NCBI GenBank assembly: GCA_048500275.1
Contig: JASNYI010000003.1
Span: 992,001-1,056,000 of the forward strand
Direction of reading: 5' to 3'
DNA: 64,000 nucleotides
Source of the DNA: UBA5066 sp048500275
GTDB taxonomy: Bacteria; Acidobacteriota; Thermoanaerobaculia; UBA5066
Below the pieces are notes generated by a model. It worked only from the letters and a program-made list of their open reading frames with translations, did no database searches and was not told the origin of the DNA. The translations under genes and the position numbers were made by a program. Shown in pieces: positions 18,087 to 26,012 of the stretch. Each line of letters opens with the position of its first letter. The first letter of the stretch is position 1.

Positions 18087-19403
18087 ATGGACTCCCAGGA
18101 CCGACTCGAACGACTCCGGCAACTCGATGTTGACGTCGACGCACTCCTCAAGGCCGCCGTCAGCCTGGCCGAGACCCGACACGACGTCGGGGCGAAGGCG
18201 ACACAGCCCTCCCTCTCGCCCGACGACCCCGCGAACCTCTCCAAGAGGATCTACGTCCCCGCCGTCGACGAGGAGGACGTCGATCCCGTCGCACTCCTCG
18301 AGACGGCCGTCGCGATGGTTAGGGCTGACAACCGGCCGATGCTCGCCCTCAACGTTGCGCGAGGCGGCGCCTCATTCTTCAACGCCGCGCTCGGCCCGCT
18401 CGCAGCCGTCCGCGAGACCCCACACCACCTCTTCTCCCCCGAGATCGCGCATCACGTACTTGAGCTCCTCGCCCTCGCGAATCGCCCCGGCCCTCCACAG
18501 TGGCTCGGCTCCGGCGACGAGCTACGGCCTGTCTCTGACCACCGCCTCCCGGACCTGCCCGCAGGTCTCGAAGGAGACGCCGAACTGGTCCTACGGACCT
18601 TCGTCGAGACGTTCACTCCCCCTCGATGGCTGCACGGGGCAGCCCTCGAGAGCGTCGCTCGCGCGCTCGCGACCCCGCCGCTCCCCGCCCCCCCCCCGCC
18701 CGTCGATCCCGAAGACATCCCCCTCGGCCAGCCGCTCCCGCCGCCCCCGCGGCCGGAGACCGAAGAGGATGCCGCTGCTCGCCTCCGCACCGAGCTCGAA
18801 CACGAGGCCGCCTGGCAGGGGAAGCGGGCCGCCGCCGTAGCCGATGTCGTCCTCGTCTTCCGGCACGCCGCGCTCGGCGCACTCCAGAGCATCTTCGACG
18901 CCGCGCTGGGATGGCGCCCCCGGGCCGACCTCGACCCCTTCATGGTGAAGTGGGCAGCGAGGGCGCTCGAAAGTCTGAAGGCCGGGGAGCGCGAGCGACT
19001 CCTCGCCGACCTCCTCGGTGTCACGGACCGGACCATCCGGCGCAAGCTGGCCAGGAAGGCAACCCCTCGGATTCCCTTCCCCTTCGAGCCCAGGCATCGC
19101 GCGGCGGCTGCCCGTTCGGACATCGAAGCCCCGGCAGATGTCCGAGATTCGAGCCATTTCTCGAACGCATTCTCTAAGGGAGAACAGGGCGCGCACCAAG
19201 GCGCGGCCAGAAAGCAGGACGCCCACGATGAAGCAGACCCCCAACCGCAGCCGCCCCAGACCCGCAGAGAAGCCGTTCAGCTACCGGCTCGTCGACCTGC
19301 CCGCACTCAGCGGCTTCAGTCAGAGCCAGTGGCGGAACCTGATCGCCCGCGGCGAGGTCCGCGCCGTCCGCCGCGGAAGGATGATCCTCGTCCCTCGGGC
19401 TGA
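18087..19403 (+). CDS. Element protein with C-terminal HTH, unknown function
   Basis: A 438-residue frame starting at ATG 18087 (an in-frame TTG at 18081 is the alternative). The N-terminal half is helical; a Pro-rich linker (about residues 193-228) leads to a conserved-looking helical domain with a helix-turn-helix near residues 305-325 (LADLLGVTDRTIRRKLAR). After about residue 365 the sequence becomes Gln/Pro/Arg-rich and its last 176 bp overlap the excisionase-like gene in another frame. That tail may be a by-product of a lost stop codon or a frameshift. The HTH suggests DNA binding, perhaps control or replication of the element. The family is not recognised. Confidence 0.55.
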   Translation: MDSQDRLERLRQLDVDVDALLKAAVSLAETRHDVGAKATQPSLSPDDPANLSKRIYVPAVDEEDVDPVALLETAVAMVRADNRPMLALNVARGGASFFNAALGPLAAVRETPHHLFSPEIAHHVLELLALANRPGPPQWLGSGDELRPVSDHRLPDLPAGLEGDAELVLRTFVETFTPPRWLHGAALESVARALATPPLPAPPPPVDPEDIPLGQPLPPPPRPETEEDAAARLRTELEHEAAWQGKRAAAVADVVLVFRHAALGALQSIFDAALGWRPRADLDPFMVKWAARALESLKAGERERLLADLLGVTDRTIRRKLARKATPRIPFPFEPRHRAAAARSDIEAPADVRDSSHFSNAFSKGEQGAHQGAARKQDAHDEADPQPQPPQTRREAVQLPARRPARTQRLQSEPVAEPDRPRRGPRRPPRKDDPRPSG

Positions 19404-19434
19404 GGTCCTCCGCGTGACGGGGGGCGACCAGTGA
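19228..19434 (+). CDS. Excisionase-family HTH DNA-binding protein
   Basis: A 68-residue protein. YRLVDLPALSGFSQSQWRNLIARG followed by VRAVRRGRMILVPRAEVLRV (shown in two parts) is the winged-helix/MerR-like pattern of excisionases and AlpA-type regulators: helix, turn with Ser, recognition helix, then a wing containing GR. It would bind att or promoter DNA and favour excision or control element gene expression. The ATG lies inside the 3' end of the preceding gene in a different frame. The stop overlaps the GTG of the next small gene. Confidence 0.7.
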   Translation: MKQTPNRSRPRPAEKPFSYRLVDLPALSGFSQSQWRNLIARGEVRAVRRGRMILVPRAEVLRVTGGDQ

Positions 19435-19649
19435 GACGCCCCAAGACGAAGGTGCCCGGCTCCCCGTTGGCGCGAGGAAGCCGGGCGGCGCAAGACAAAG
19501 AGATCAGCTCCCCGAAGTCTACGCGCCTCTCATCCTACCCCCGGCGACCCTTCCCCCGCCTCCCCTTCCGCCTCTACTACCGCTGGCCCGCCGGCCTGGC
19601 CTACGCCGTCGGTCTCCCCTGGCCGACCGGCAGGCGGGAGGCGGCATGA
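19431..19649 (+). CDS. Small basic element ORF (72 aa)
   Basis: GTG start overlapping the excisionase stop (GTGA); its own stop overlaps the next ATG (ATGA). The peptide is Arg/Pro/Ser-rich with a mildly hydrophobic C-terminal stretch (LYYRWPAGLAYAVGLPW). No family recognised. Translational coupling on both sides is the only support. Confidence 0.4.
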   Translation: MRRPKTKVPGSPLARGSRAAQDKEISSPKSTRLSSYPRRPFPRLPFRLYYRWPAGLAYAVGLPWPTGRREAA

Positions 19650-19891
19650 TCGCCTCCCTCGAAGCCATCCTGACCCACATGGAGCGGGCGCATCCGCCGT
19701 GCCTACTCTGCGGTTCCAAGTCCAGCATCACCGGCGTCCTTATCCCCGAAAACTCCCGCCTCTGGGGAGCGCCGGCAGGCAGAGACAGGACCATCATCTA
19801 CACGCTCTGCGACGACTGCTACGCCCGGCCTGACCAGACCGACGCCTGCGAGCAGCGGATCTCGCAGCAGCTCGACGGGAGGCCGCAGTGA
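19646..19891 (+). CDS. Small putative zinc-binding element protein (81 aa)
   Basis: ATG after GGGAGG. Two CxxC pairs, CLLC and CDDC, are separated by about 35 residues, the layout of a zinc ribbon. The first pair sits in HPPCLLCGSKSSITGV. Such small proteins in phage-type elements often bind nucleic acid or partner proteins; the function here is unknown. It overlaps neighbours at both ends by four bases. Confidence 0.55.
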   Translation: MIASLEAILTHMERAHPPCLLCGSKSSITGVLIPENSRLWGAPAGRDRTIIYTLCDDCYARPDQTDACEQRISQQLDGRPQ

Positions 19892-20076
19892 GCGGCGTTC
19901 CCTCTCCCCTCCACCCCCGCGACGCCCGCCGGTTCGCCCTTCGCCAGGCGATGGAGCCCGACCGCGTCCTCAACTTCGCCGAGCACGTCCGTCGGGTTCG
20001 CGCGCGTCTCGATGCGCAGCTTCTCGAGGAGAACCCTGACCAGGCCGACCTCGGCCGCCTCTGGGGGAGCCGTTGA
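19888..20076 (+). CDS. Small helical element protein (62 aa)
   Basis: GTG start with a GGGAGG site, overlapping the previous TGA. The peptide is predicted helical (RFALRQAMEPDRVLNFAEHVRRVRARL in part) with an acidic C-terminus. The stop (TGA) overlaps the TTG of the replication gene. No family recognised. Confidence 0.45.
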   Translation: MSGVPSPLHPRDARRFALRQAMEPDRVLNFAEHVRRVRARLDAQLLEENPDQADLGRLWGSR

Positions 20077-22682
20077 GCACACCCCGCCTCCGGCCCGACG
20101 CCGCCGAAATCAAGCGGTTCCTCTCTCTCCTCGTCGCCCCGGGAGACGTCTTCGAGATCCGCAGCCCCGACGCCGTCAACGTCAGGTACGACGTCCGCCC
20201 GGACACACGCGCCGTCACCGTCTACGGCTACTTCAACGACCTCGACACCGCGGCGACCGTGGTCTCCCGCGCGTTCGAGGACGCCGACGCCGACGGCGTC
20301 TACGTCACCTTGAACCCGCTTCATCCCGGCTGCCTTGCCAGGAGCAGGAACCACCTCCGCGCCGTCCGCAACGCGAAGAAGCAGCCCACGTCATCCGACA
20401 AGGACGTCACCGCCCGCCGCTGGCTGTACGTTGACGTCGACGTCGAGAGGCCCTCCGGTATCTGCAGCACCCAGGACGAGAAGGCCGCCGCGTTCGCTGT
20501 TGCGCAGAAGGTGGACCTCTATCTCTCCGGCCACGGCTTCCCGCGTCCGGTCGTCCTCGATTCCGGGTCCGGCGCCGCCCTCCTCTACCGCGTCGACCTG
20601 GCCACGAAGGACGAGACCATCCCCGCCCTCCTCAAGGTCCTCGACAAGAAGTTCACGGAGCCCGGCGCCGTCAAGGTCGACACGACCGTCGGAAACCCCG
20701 CGCGTATCTGCCGGCTCGCCGGCACCGTCAACGGGAAGGGAGAGGACGACCCCGAGCGCCCGCACCGGATGGCGCGCCTACACGACGTCCCCGACCAGAT
20801 CCTCGTCGTCACGCCGGAAGCGATCCTCGCAGCCATCGGGACGGCCGACGATGCTCAGGCCCCGAAGCGTGCGAACGGGACCGACCTCGCCGCCGAGCTC
20901 GTCACCGCGCACTTCCCCGACGCGAAGCCCGAAGCCTACGAAGGCGGAACGCGCTGGAAGATCACCTGCCCCTTCAATGAGGCCCACGCGGACGCCGCCA
21001 TCTTCAGCACCGCAGCCGGCGCCGCCGGTTTCAAGTGCTTTCACGACAGCTGCGCCACGAAGAAGTGGCGCGACCTCGTCACCCTCCTCGAGCCGGACCG
21101 TCCCAAGAAGACCCGCAAGCGCGACGACGACGCCCCGCGGGAGCTCGTCGTCGAGACCCTCTCCGACGTACAGCCGGAGCGCGTCGAGTGGCTCTGGTAC
21201 CACCGGATCGCCCGCGGGAAAGTGAGCCTCTGGCAGGGGAACCCCGGACAGGGCAAGAGCATGGTGACCATCGAGATCACCGCCGCCGTTACGACCGGCG
21301 CCCCCCTGCCCGGCTCCGACTCGTTCGGCCCCGCAGACGTCATCCTCGCGTCGGCCGAGGACGCCCTGGCCGACACGATCCGGCCCCGTCTCGACGCGGC
21401 CGGCGGAGACCCCTCCCGCGTCCACGCCATCTCCCTCATCAAGCGCGGCGACCGGGAGACCTTCCTCACGCTCGACGACGTCGACCTGATAGAGCAGCTC
21501 GTCCGCAGGCACTCCGCCGCCGTCGTCGTCATCGACCCGCTCATGGCCTTCCTCGGGAAGGCCGACGCCCACAAGGACCAGGACGTCAGGACCGCGATCT
21601 CCCCTCTCGCGAAAATGGCCGAGCGGACCGGCGCCGCCGTGATCGTCGTCGTCCACATGAACAAGGCGACCGGGACGGCGAGCGCGATCTACCGTTCCGG
21701 GGGGTCAATCGGGATCGTCGGCGCCGCCCGGACCGCCTTCCTCGTCTCGCCGCACCCGGAGGACCCCGAGCGCAAGGTCATTGCCTGCGTCAAATCGAAC
21801 ATCGGCCCGATCCCGCCAGCCCTCTCCTATCGCATCGTAGGCACCGTCAACGGCTCCGCTCGCGTTCGGTTCGAGCGCGGGACCGTGAACATCACCGCAG
21901 ACCAGCTCCTGGCCGCCGAAGCCGAGTCGGCCGCGGGGAAGGGGAAGGCCGTCGCCGACGCCGAGAACTTCCTCCGCGACCGCCTGAAGGAGGGGCCGCG
22001 CCCGGTCGCCGACTTGAAGGCCGACGCTGCCGCCAACTCCGTCAGCTTCGCCGCACTCCGCCGCGCGCAGAAGAAGCTCAAGGTGAAGGCCGAGAAGGCA
22101 ACGGGCGCCAAGGATTCCCCGTGGCAGTGGACCCTCCTCCGCGGCGGACAAGACGCTCAAGGCGTTCAAGACGTTCAACTTTCACAAGACGCTCAACTCG
22201 CGCAGGACGTCCCGACGCCCGACTCGAGCCTCGAATCCCCCGAAATCGCCCCCAGTGGACCTGATGAACACCTTGAACGCCTTGCGATTCTTGAGCGAGT
22301 TGAGCGAGTTGAGCGAGTTGGAGAACCCCCACCGGCCGAGCCGCCCCCCTCCCCGCGCCGTCGTCGCCGGCCGGACGCAGCCAGAGCGGAGACCTGCGTC
22401 CAGATGCTCGAGACCGCCACAGAGGCACTCGGCGAGATCCGCCCCGGCGCCCTCGGCGCGGCCTTCCCCAGCCTGACCGCCCGTCTCGAGGCCGCCGCCG
22501 CCGCGGCCGGACAGGTGGCCGAGCGGCTCGGCGAGCCTCCCGCCCCCGGAGACCTCGTCCTCGTCGACACGAAGTCCCCGTGCCCGACCTGCCGCACCTG
22601 GCACACGAAGGCGGCCGGATGCCCGGCGCCGCCGGCTACCACGTCCACCCCGACAGATGGTGTCCCAGGAGGCGCCTCTTGA
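20073..22682 (+). CDS. Replication protein: primase-polymerase plus RepA-like helicase
   Basis: An 869-residue protein starting at TTG (overlap TTGA with the previous stop, GGGGGAG site). Residues 1-250 look like an archaeo-eukaryotic-type primase-polymerase: acidic motif WLYVDVDVERP (about 118-126), SGSGAALLY (about 163) and GNPARICRLAGTVNGKG (about 207). A Cys/His zinc-binding segment (CPFNEAHAD, CFHDSC) lies near residue 295-330. A RecA-type helicase follows, with Walker A GNPGQGKSM (about 390), Walker B VVVIDPLMAF (about 483) and a VVVHMNK motif. The last 190 residues are low-complexity with Gln/Asp and Glu/Arg repeats and a CPTC motif. It probably initiates replication of the excised element. 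The 3' end carries DNA repeats described separately. Confidence 0.85.
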   Translation: MSTPRLRPDAAEIKRFLSLLVAPGDVFEIRSPDAVNVRYDVRPDTRAVTVYGYFNDLDTAATVVSRAFEDADADGVYVTLNPLHPGCLARSRNHLRAVRNAKKQPTSSDKDVTARRWLYVDVDVERPSGICSTQDEKAAAFAVAQKVDLYLSGHGFPRPVVLDSGSGAALLYRVDLATKDETIPALLKVLDKKFTEPGAVKVDTTVGNPARICRLAGTVNGKGEDDPERPHRMARLHDVPDQILVVTPEAILAAIGTADDAQAPKRANGTDLAAELVTAHFPDAKPEAYEGGTRWKITCPFNEAHADAAIFSTAAGAAGFKCFHDSCATKKWRDLVTLLEPDRPKKTRKRDDDAPRELVVETLSDVQPERVEWLWYHRIARGKVSLWQGNPGQGKSMVTIEITAAVTTGAPLPGSDSFGPADVILASAEDALADTIRPRLDAAGGDPSRVHAISLIKRGDRETFLTLDDVDLIEQLVRRHSAAVVVIDPLMAFLGKADAHKDQDVRTAISPLAKMAERTGAAVIVVVHMNKATGTASAIYRSGGSIGIVGAARTAFLVSPHPEDPERKVIACVKSNIGPIPPALSYRIVGTVNGSARVRFERGTVNITADQLLAAEAESAAGKGKAVADAENFLRDRLKEGPRPVADLKADAAANSVSFAALRRAQKKLKVKAEKATGAKDSPWQWTLLRGGQDAQGVQDVQLSQDAQLAQDVPTPDSSLESPEIAPSGPDEHLERLAILERVERVERVGEPPPAEPPPSPRRRRRPDAARAETCVQMLETATEALGEIRPGALGAAFPSLTARLEAAAAAAGQVAERLGEPPAPGDLVLVDTKSPCPTCRTWHTKAAGCPAPPATTSTPTDGVPGGAS
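22148..22326. repeat. Inverted iteron-like repeat clusters inside the rep gene
   Basis: The 13-mer ACAAGACGCTCAA is repeated at 22148-22160 and 22184-22196. CAAGGCGTTCAAG (22158-22170) is the exact reverse complement of CTTGAACGCCTTG (22272-22284). TTGAGCGAG is repeated three times in tandem at 22291-22317, and its complement CGCTCAACTCGCG lies at 22190-22202. Two repeat clusters therefore face each other across about 80 bp. They may be the origin recognised by the protein, or a recombination product of a coding repeat (encoded peptides QDAQ/QDVQ and LER/VER). Confidence 0.6.
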
Positions 22683-22741
22683 GAGCCCTCCTCCGACTCC
22701 TCGTCGCGCTCCTCTCCCTTCTGATCGGAGGCGCCCAGTGA
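22679..22741 (+). CDS. Hydrophobic 20-aa micro-ORF
   Basis: TTG start overlapping the rep stop (TTGA), preceded by AGGAGG, and its stop overlaps the GTG of the next gene (GTGA). It encodes RALLRLLVALLSLLIGGAQ after the start, one potential membrane helix. It fills what would be the only gap in this part of the operon. It could be a real small membrane peptide or only a coupling leader. Confidence 0.3.
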   Translation: MRALLRLLVALLSLLIGGAQ

Positions 22742-23004
22742 CCCGCGCCGAGCTCCTCCGCGACCTCGACGCCGTCCATCGGCACCTCGTCCTCCTGACG
22801 GCCGTCGTCGAGAGCCTCGCCGCGGGCGTCAGGACGCCCCAGGACGGCCCCGAGCCCGAGGCCGAGCATCCCCTCGTCCGCCTCTACGACGTCGTCGCCA
22901 CGGGGAAGGGGAGCGGCGTGGCACGCCGTAGACCGCGAACCCGGGGGAACTTGCCAGCGGTCGCGCAGAAGCGACGGGACATGGACGGCAGGCGGCGCCC
23001 GTGA
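22738..23004 (+). CDS. Small element protein (88 aa)
   Basis: GTG start with a GGAGG site 9 bp upstream. The N-terminal half is an amphipathic helix (TRAELLRDLDAVHRHLVLLT), possibly a coiled coil; the C-terminal half is Arg-rich and basic. The stop overlaps the GTG of the PLD-like gene. No family recognised. Confidence 0.5.
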   Translation: MTRAELLRDLDAVHRHLVLLTAVVESLAAGVRTPQDGPEPEAEHPLVRLYDVVATGKGSGVARRRPRTRGNLPAVAQKRRDMDGRRRP

Positions 23005-23669
23005 GCGACGACCTCTCCCAGCTCCTCCTCGACGACGTCGGCGACCCGCCTACGACATCGGTGTCGAGCGCCGCCTGGATGCTCGACGAGCGCGACATCG
23101 AGTCAGCCGAGACCGTCCCGGGCGGTCCCCGCTCGGTCCGGCTCCCCGCCCGCCGCCGCCGGAACCGGCTGGCCCTCCGGAAGGAGGCGCTCGAGGAGGT
23201 CCTCGTCGCCCTCCCGGCCCCCGGCGAAGCCCTCCACCTCGTCATGGACGGCTGCAGCGATACCTACCTCTTCCTGCCCCGGACCCTCGACCTCCTCGGC
23301 CGGCCCGCGGACGAGGTCCTGGCCGCCACCTGGACCATGAGCAGGCCGTTCGCGGTCGACTTCCTCGCGCAGGTCGACGCCGGCCGCATCCGGCGTGCGG
23401 GACTCCTCGTCGGCGAGTACTTCGCCCACCGTGAACAGGCCGTCTACGCGACGATCACCGAAGGGATGCTCGCCCGCGGCTTCCCGATCCGCGCCCACCT
23501 CAACCACTGCAAGCTGATCCTCCTCGCCGCGCCACCCGACTTCCTCGTCTTCGAGGGGAGCGGCAACTGGACCGGCAACCGGCGCGCCGAGCAGATGACC
23601 GTCACGAACGACGAGGCGCTGCACTCGTTCCACGCCGGATGGATGCGGGAGATCCTCCATGGCCGGTAA
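23001..23669 (+). CDS. PLD-like domain protein of the element
   Basis: A 222-residue protein. After a 60-residue basic N-terminus, it resembles single-domain phospholipase-D-like proteins found near phage packaging genes: NHCKLILL with H169 and K171, then FEGSGNWTGNRRAEQMTV, which matches the G-S-x-N part of the HxK...GSxN signature. The Asp normally found after HxK is missing, so nuclease or phosphodiesterase activity is uncertain. It overlaps the TerS-like gene by 11 bp, so it belongs to the packaging cluster. Confidence 0.6.
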   Translation: MSDDLSQLLLDDVGDPPTTSVSSAAWMLDERDIESAETVPGGPRSVRLPARRRRNRLALRKEALEEVLVALPAPGEALHLVMDGCSDTYLFLPRTLDLLGRPADEVLAATWTMSRPFAVDFLAQVDAGRIRRAGLLVGEYFAHREQAVYATITEGMLARGFPIRAHLNHCKLILLAAPPDFLVFEGSGNWTGNRRAEQMTVTNDEALHSFHAGWMREILHGR

Positions 23670-24150
23670 GCGCGCCCTCGACGCCGTCGTCGAGAAGCGC
23701 ATCCTCGACGTCTTCAAGCTCCTCCTCCGCGGCGCATCCCGCGCCGAGGTCTTGCAACACCTTGCAGAGCAGGAAACCGTCGACGCGGTCCGGACCGGCG
23801 ACTGGTACATCGCGAAGGCGAGCCAGCGATTCAAGGCCCTCGCGAAGATCGACGCCGAGAAGGAGCGCGGCCGGCAGCTGGCCCGGCTCGAGGACCTCTA
23901 CTCCCGCCTCTTCCGCATTCAGGACTACCGGACCGCGCTCGCCGTCCTGAAAGAGCGGAACGAGCTCGCCGGGATCTACCCCGAGAAGGTCGTGAAAAAT
24001 GAGCACTCAGGCCCCAACGGCGCCCCTCTCTCCCTCCTCGTCGGCCGCCTCGAGCCCGACCCAGAAGAGCTACGACGTCGACTCCTGGCCGAAGCCGAAG
24101 CGACAGAGGATCGCGGCGATGCTGGCCCGGCTCCGGCCGAGGCCGACTGA
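23659..24150 (+). CDS. Terminase small subunit-like protein
   Basis: A 163-residue helical protein directly before the terminase ATPase. The N-terminal part (EKRILDVFKLLLRGASRAEVLQHL) looks like a DNA-binding helical bundle, and RLEDLYSRLFRIQDYRTALAVLKERNELAGIY is typical of phage small-terminase oligomerisation regions. It would recognise packaging-site DNA and load the ATPase. Identification rests on position and helical pattern rather than on a clear family motif. The 3' end overlaps the ATPase gene: 32 bp if that gene starts at 24119, 152 bp if it starts at 23999. Confidence 0.6.
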   Translation: MAGKRALDAVVEKRILDVFKLLLRGASRAEVLQHLAEQETVDAVRTGDWYIAKASQRFKALAKIDAEKERGRQLARLEDLYSRLFRIQDYRTALAVLKERNELAGIYPEKVVKNEHSGPNGAPLSLLVGRLEPDPEELRRRLLAEAEATEDRGDAGPAPAEAD

Positions 24151-24904
24151 CCTCATGCGCGCCGCCGGCCTCGCGCCCGATCCCTGGCAGCGGGACGCAC
24201 TCCTCTCCGACTCCTCGCGGGTCCTCTTCCTGACGACTCGGCAGGCCGGCAAGTCCACGACCGTCGGCGCCCTCGCCGCGTTCGAGGCCGTCTTCAAGCC
24301 GGGGAGCCTGACCCTCCTCCTCAGTCCGAGCCTCCGGCAGAGCGCCGAGCTTTTCCGGAAGGTCCTCGACTTCTACCGCGCCGTCCCCGGGGCACCCAGG
24401 CCGACCTCCGACTCCGCCCTCCGGATGGAACTCGCCAACGGCTCGCGGGTCGTCTCGCTTCCCGGTTCGGAGGAGACCGTCCGCGGCTACTCGAAGGTCG
24501 ACCTCCTCATCGTCGACGAGGCCGCCCGCGTCCCCGACAGCCTCTACCACGGCGTCCGGCCGATGCTCGCCGTCAGCGGCGGCCGACTCGTCGCCCTCTC
24601 GACGCCGTGGGCGAAAGCCGGCTGGTACTACTCCGCGTGGACGTCGTCCGAGCCCTGGGAACGCTTCCGCGTGACCGCCTCCGACTGCCCGCGCATCCCC
24701 GTGACGTTCCTCGACGAGGAGCGCCGCGCCCTCCCCCCGTCCGTCTTCGCCCGAGAGTACGAAGCGACGTTCACGGACTCCGAGGACGCCTACTTCCGCG
24801 ACAGCGACATCGAGCGCGCCCTCTCCGCCTACGTCGAGCCCCTCTTCCCCGAGGCGGCCCCGGTCCTGCCGGCGCCCCTCTTCCTCCCCGAGGAGACGAG
24901 ATGA
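24119..24904 (+). CDS. Terminase large-subunit ATPase domain (stand-alone)
   Basis: A 261-residue protein corresponding to only the N-terminal ATPase half of a phage large terminase. DPWQRDALL (adenine-binding Q motif) precedes Walker A TRQAGKST with K45, Walker B LLIVDEAA with D133-E134 and the coupling motif ALSTPW. The end EYEATFTDSEDAYFRDSDIERAL is the usual linker to the nuclease domain, but a stop follows. The nuclease domain seems to be encoded by the next three genes. The start at 24119 has an AGAGGA site 8 bp upstream; an in-frame ATG at 23999 would add 40 residues (KSYDVDSWPKPKRQRIA) and overlap TerS by 152 bp. It would power DNA translocation into a capsid. Confidence 0.85.
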   Translation: MLARLRPRPTDLMRAAGLAPDPWQRDALLSDSSRVLFLTTRQAGKSTTVGALAAFEAVFKPGSLTLLLSPSLRQSAELFRKVLDFYRAVPGAPRPTSDSALRMELANGSRVVSLPGSEETVRGYSKVDLLIVDEAARVPDSLYHGVRPMLAVSGGRLVALSTPWAKAGWYYSAWTSSEPWERFRVTASDCPRIPVTFLDEERRALPPSVFAREYEATFTDSEDAYFRDSDIERALSAYVEPLFPEAAPVLPAPLFLPEETR

Positions 24905-25491
24905 CCGAGAACCGCACCCGCCACACCGTCGGCCTCAGCGTCGGACCCCCGAGCGACACGACGGGACTCGTCGTCCTCGAGACGACCGACCGCTCCCACG
25001 CCGTCCGCCACCTCCAACGGTTCCCGCCCGGCACCGCCTACTCCGAGATCGTCGCCGCCGTGGGGAAGGTCCTCGCGGCCCTCCAGGAACCCGACGTCGT
25101 CGCCGATGTAACGGCCGTCGGCGCCCCCATCGCCGACCTCTTCGACTGGCCACGGGCGTCCACGCACCGCGTCGTCCTGACCGCGGGGGAGCGCGACACC
25201 TCGAAGTCCCCCTGGCGCATCCCCCGGCTCGACGTCGCCGCGGGACTCCAGATCGCCCTCCAGGAAGGCCGCCTCGCCGTCGCGCGCGAGCGCCTCGCCG
25301 CCGACCTCGCCCGGGACCTCCGCACGTTCAACCCGAAGCCGTCGGCCGGCGCGGCTTCGGAGCTGGCCTGGCGCGACCGGCCCTCCGATGACCTGGTCCT
25401 CGCCGTCGCCGTCGCCCTCTCCGAGGCAGAGAAGGCGCCCTTCTATATCCAGGCCATCCCGATCTTCAGGCCCCGTCGCGCGGTCTTCTGA
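24901..25491 (+). CDS. Terminase nuclease-like RNase H-fold protein A
   Basis: A 196-residue protein coupled to the ATPase gene by ATGA. The pattern VGLSVGPPSDTTGLVVLE, then ADVTAVGAPIADLF, then RPSDDLVLAVAVAL follows the order of the three acidic motifs of terminase RNase-H-type nucleases. The first catalytic acid is replaced by Ser (S13); D69 and D163/D164 are in place for the second and third. Compared with copy B it is therefore probably catalytically impaired and may have a structural role. A stop overlaps the next start as TGATG. Confidence 0.7.
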   Translation: MTENRTRHTVGLSVGPPSDTTGLVVLETTDRSHAVRHLQRFPPGTAYSEIVAAVGKVLAALQEPDVVADVTAVGAPIADLFDWPRASTHRVVLTAGERDTSKSPWRIPRLDVAAGLQIALQEGRLAVARERLAADLARDLRTFNPKPSAGAASELAWRDRPSDDLVLAVAVALSEAEKAPFYIQAIPIFRPRRAVF

Positions 25492-26012
25492 TGCCCCACT
25501 TCGCCGGCCTCGACCTCGCACAGACCGACGACTTCACCGCCCTCGTCGTCGTCGACGCGCAGCCGGAGCGCGCCCGCGCCGTCCTCGTCGAGCGGTTCCG
25601 CGGACTCGCCTATACGGCCGTCGTCGACCGCGTCGCGGGTCACCTGGCGCCGTTCCCCGACGTCCTCCTCCTCGTCGACTCCACGGGCGTCGGGCGCCCC
25701 GTCGTCGACCTCCTCCGGCTCCGCGCGCCCTGGCTCCGGCTGGTCCCCGTCCACCTCCACGGCGGCGCCCGCATCCGCCGCGGGGAGGACGGCCTCCACG
25801 TCCCGAAGCGGACCTTGATGCAGCCGCTCCGCGCCCTCCTCGCCTCCGGTCGCATCGAGATCCCTCCAGGGCCGCTGGCGGAGGAGCTTCGCAACTTCGC
25901 CGTCCGAATCGACCCGCGCACGGGTCACGACCGTTACGAAGCCCGGCGCGGCCACGACGACCTCGTCGTCGCGGCAGCACTCGCAGCGCTCCCGACGGGA
26001 AGGAGAACATGA
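25491..26012 (+). CDS. Terminase nuclease-like RNase H-fold protein B
   Basis: A 173-residue protein, the most canonical of three tandem paralogues. All three acidic positions are present: D8 in AGLDLAQTDDFTALVVVD, D63 in LLLVDSTGVGRPVVDLL and D156/D157 in RGHDDLVVAAALA. The basic KRTLMQPLRALLASGRIE segment also matches terminase nuclease domains. It is the best candidate for the active headful or site-specific DNA-cutting subunit working with the separate ATPase. It is coupled to A by TGATG and to C by ATGA. Confidence 0.75.
   Translation: MPHFAGLDLAQTDDFTALVVVDAQPERARAVLVERFRGLAYTAVVDRVAGHLAPFPDVLLLVDSTGVGRPVVDLLRLRAPWLRLVPVHLHGGARIRRGEDGLHVPKRTLMQPLRALLASGRIEIPPGPLAEELRNFAVRIDPRTGHDRYEARRGHDDLVVAAALAALPTGRRT

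Noticed and set aside
22272..22326. CRISPR-like array in the rep gene repeats
   Set aside because: The repeats are 9 bp in direct tandem without spacers and lie in a coding frame.
24607..24900. Longer version of nuclease-like protein A starting inside the ATPase gene
   Set aside because: The upstream part is Arg/Pro-rich shadow sequence of the ATPase frame; ATG 24901 with ATGA coupling fits better.
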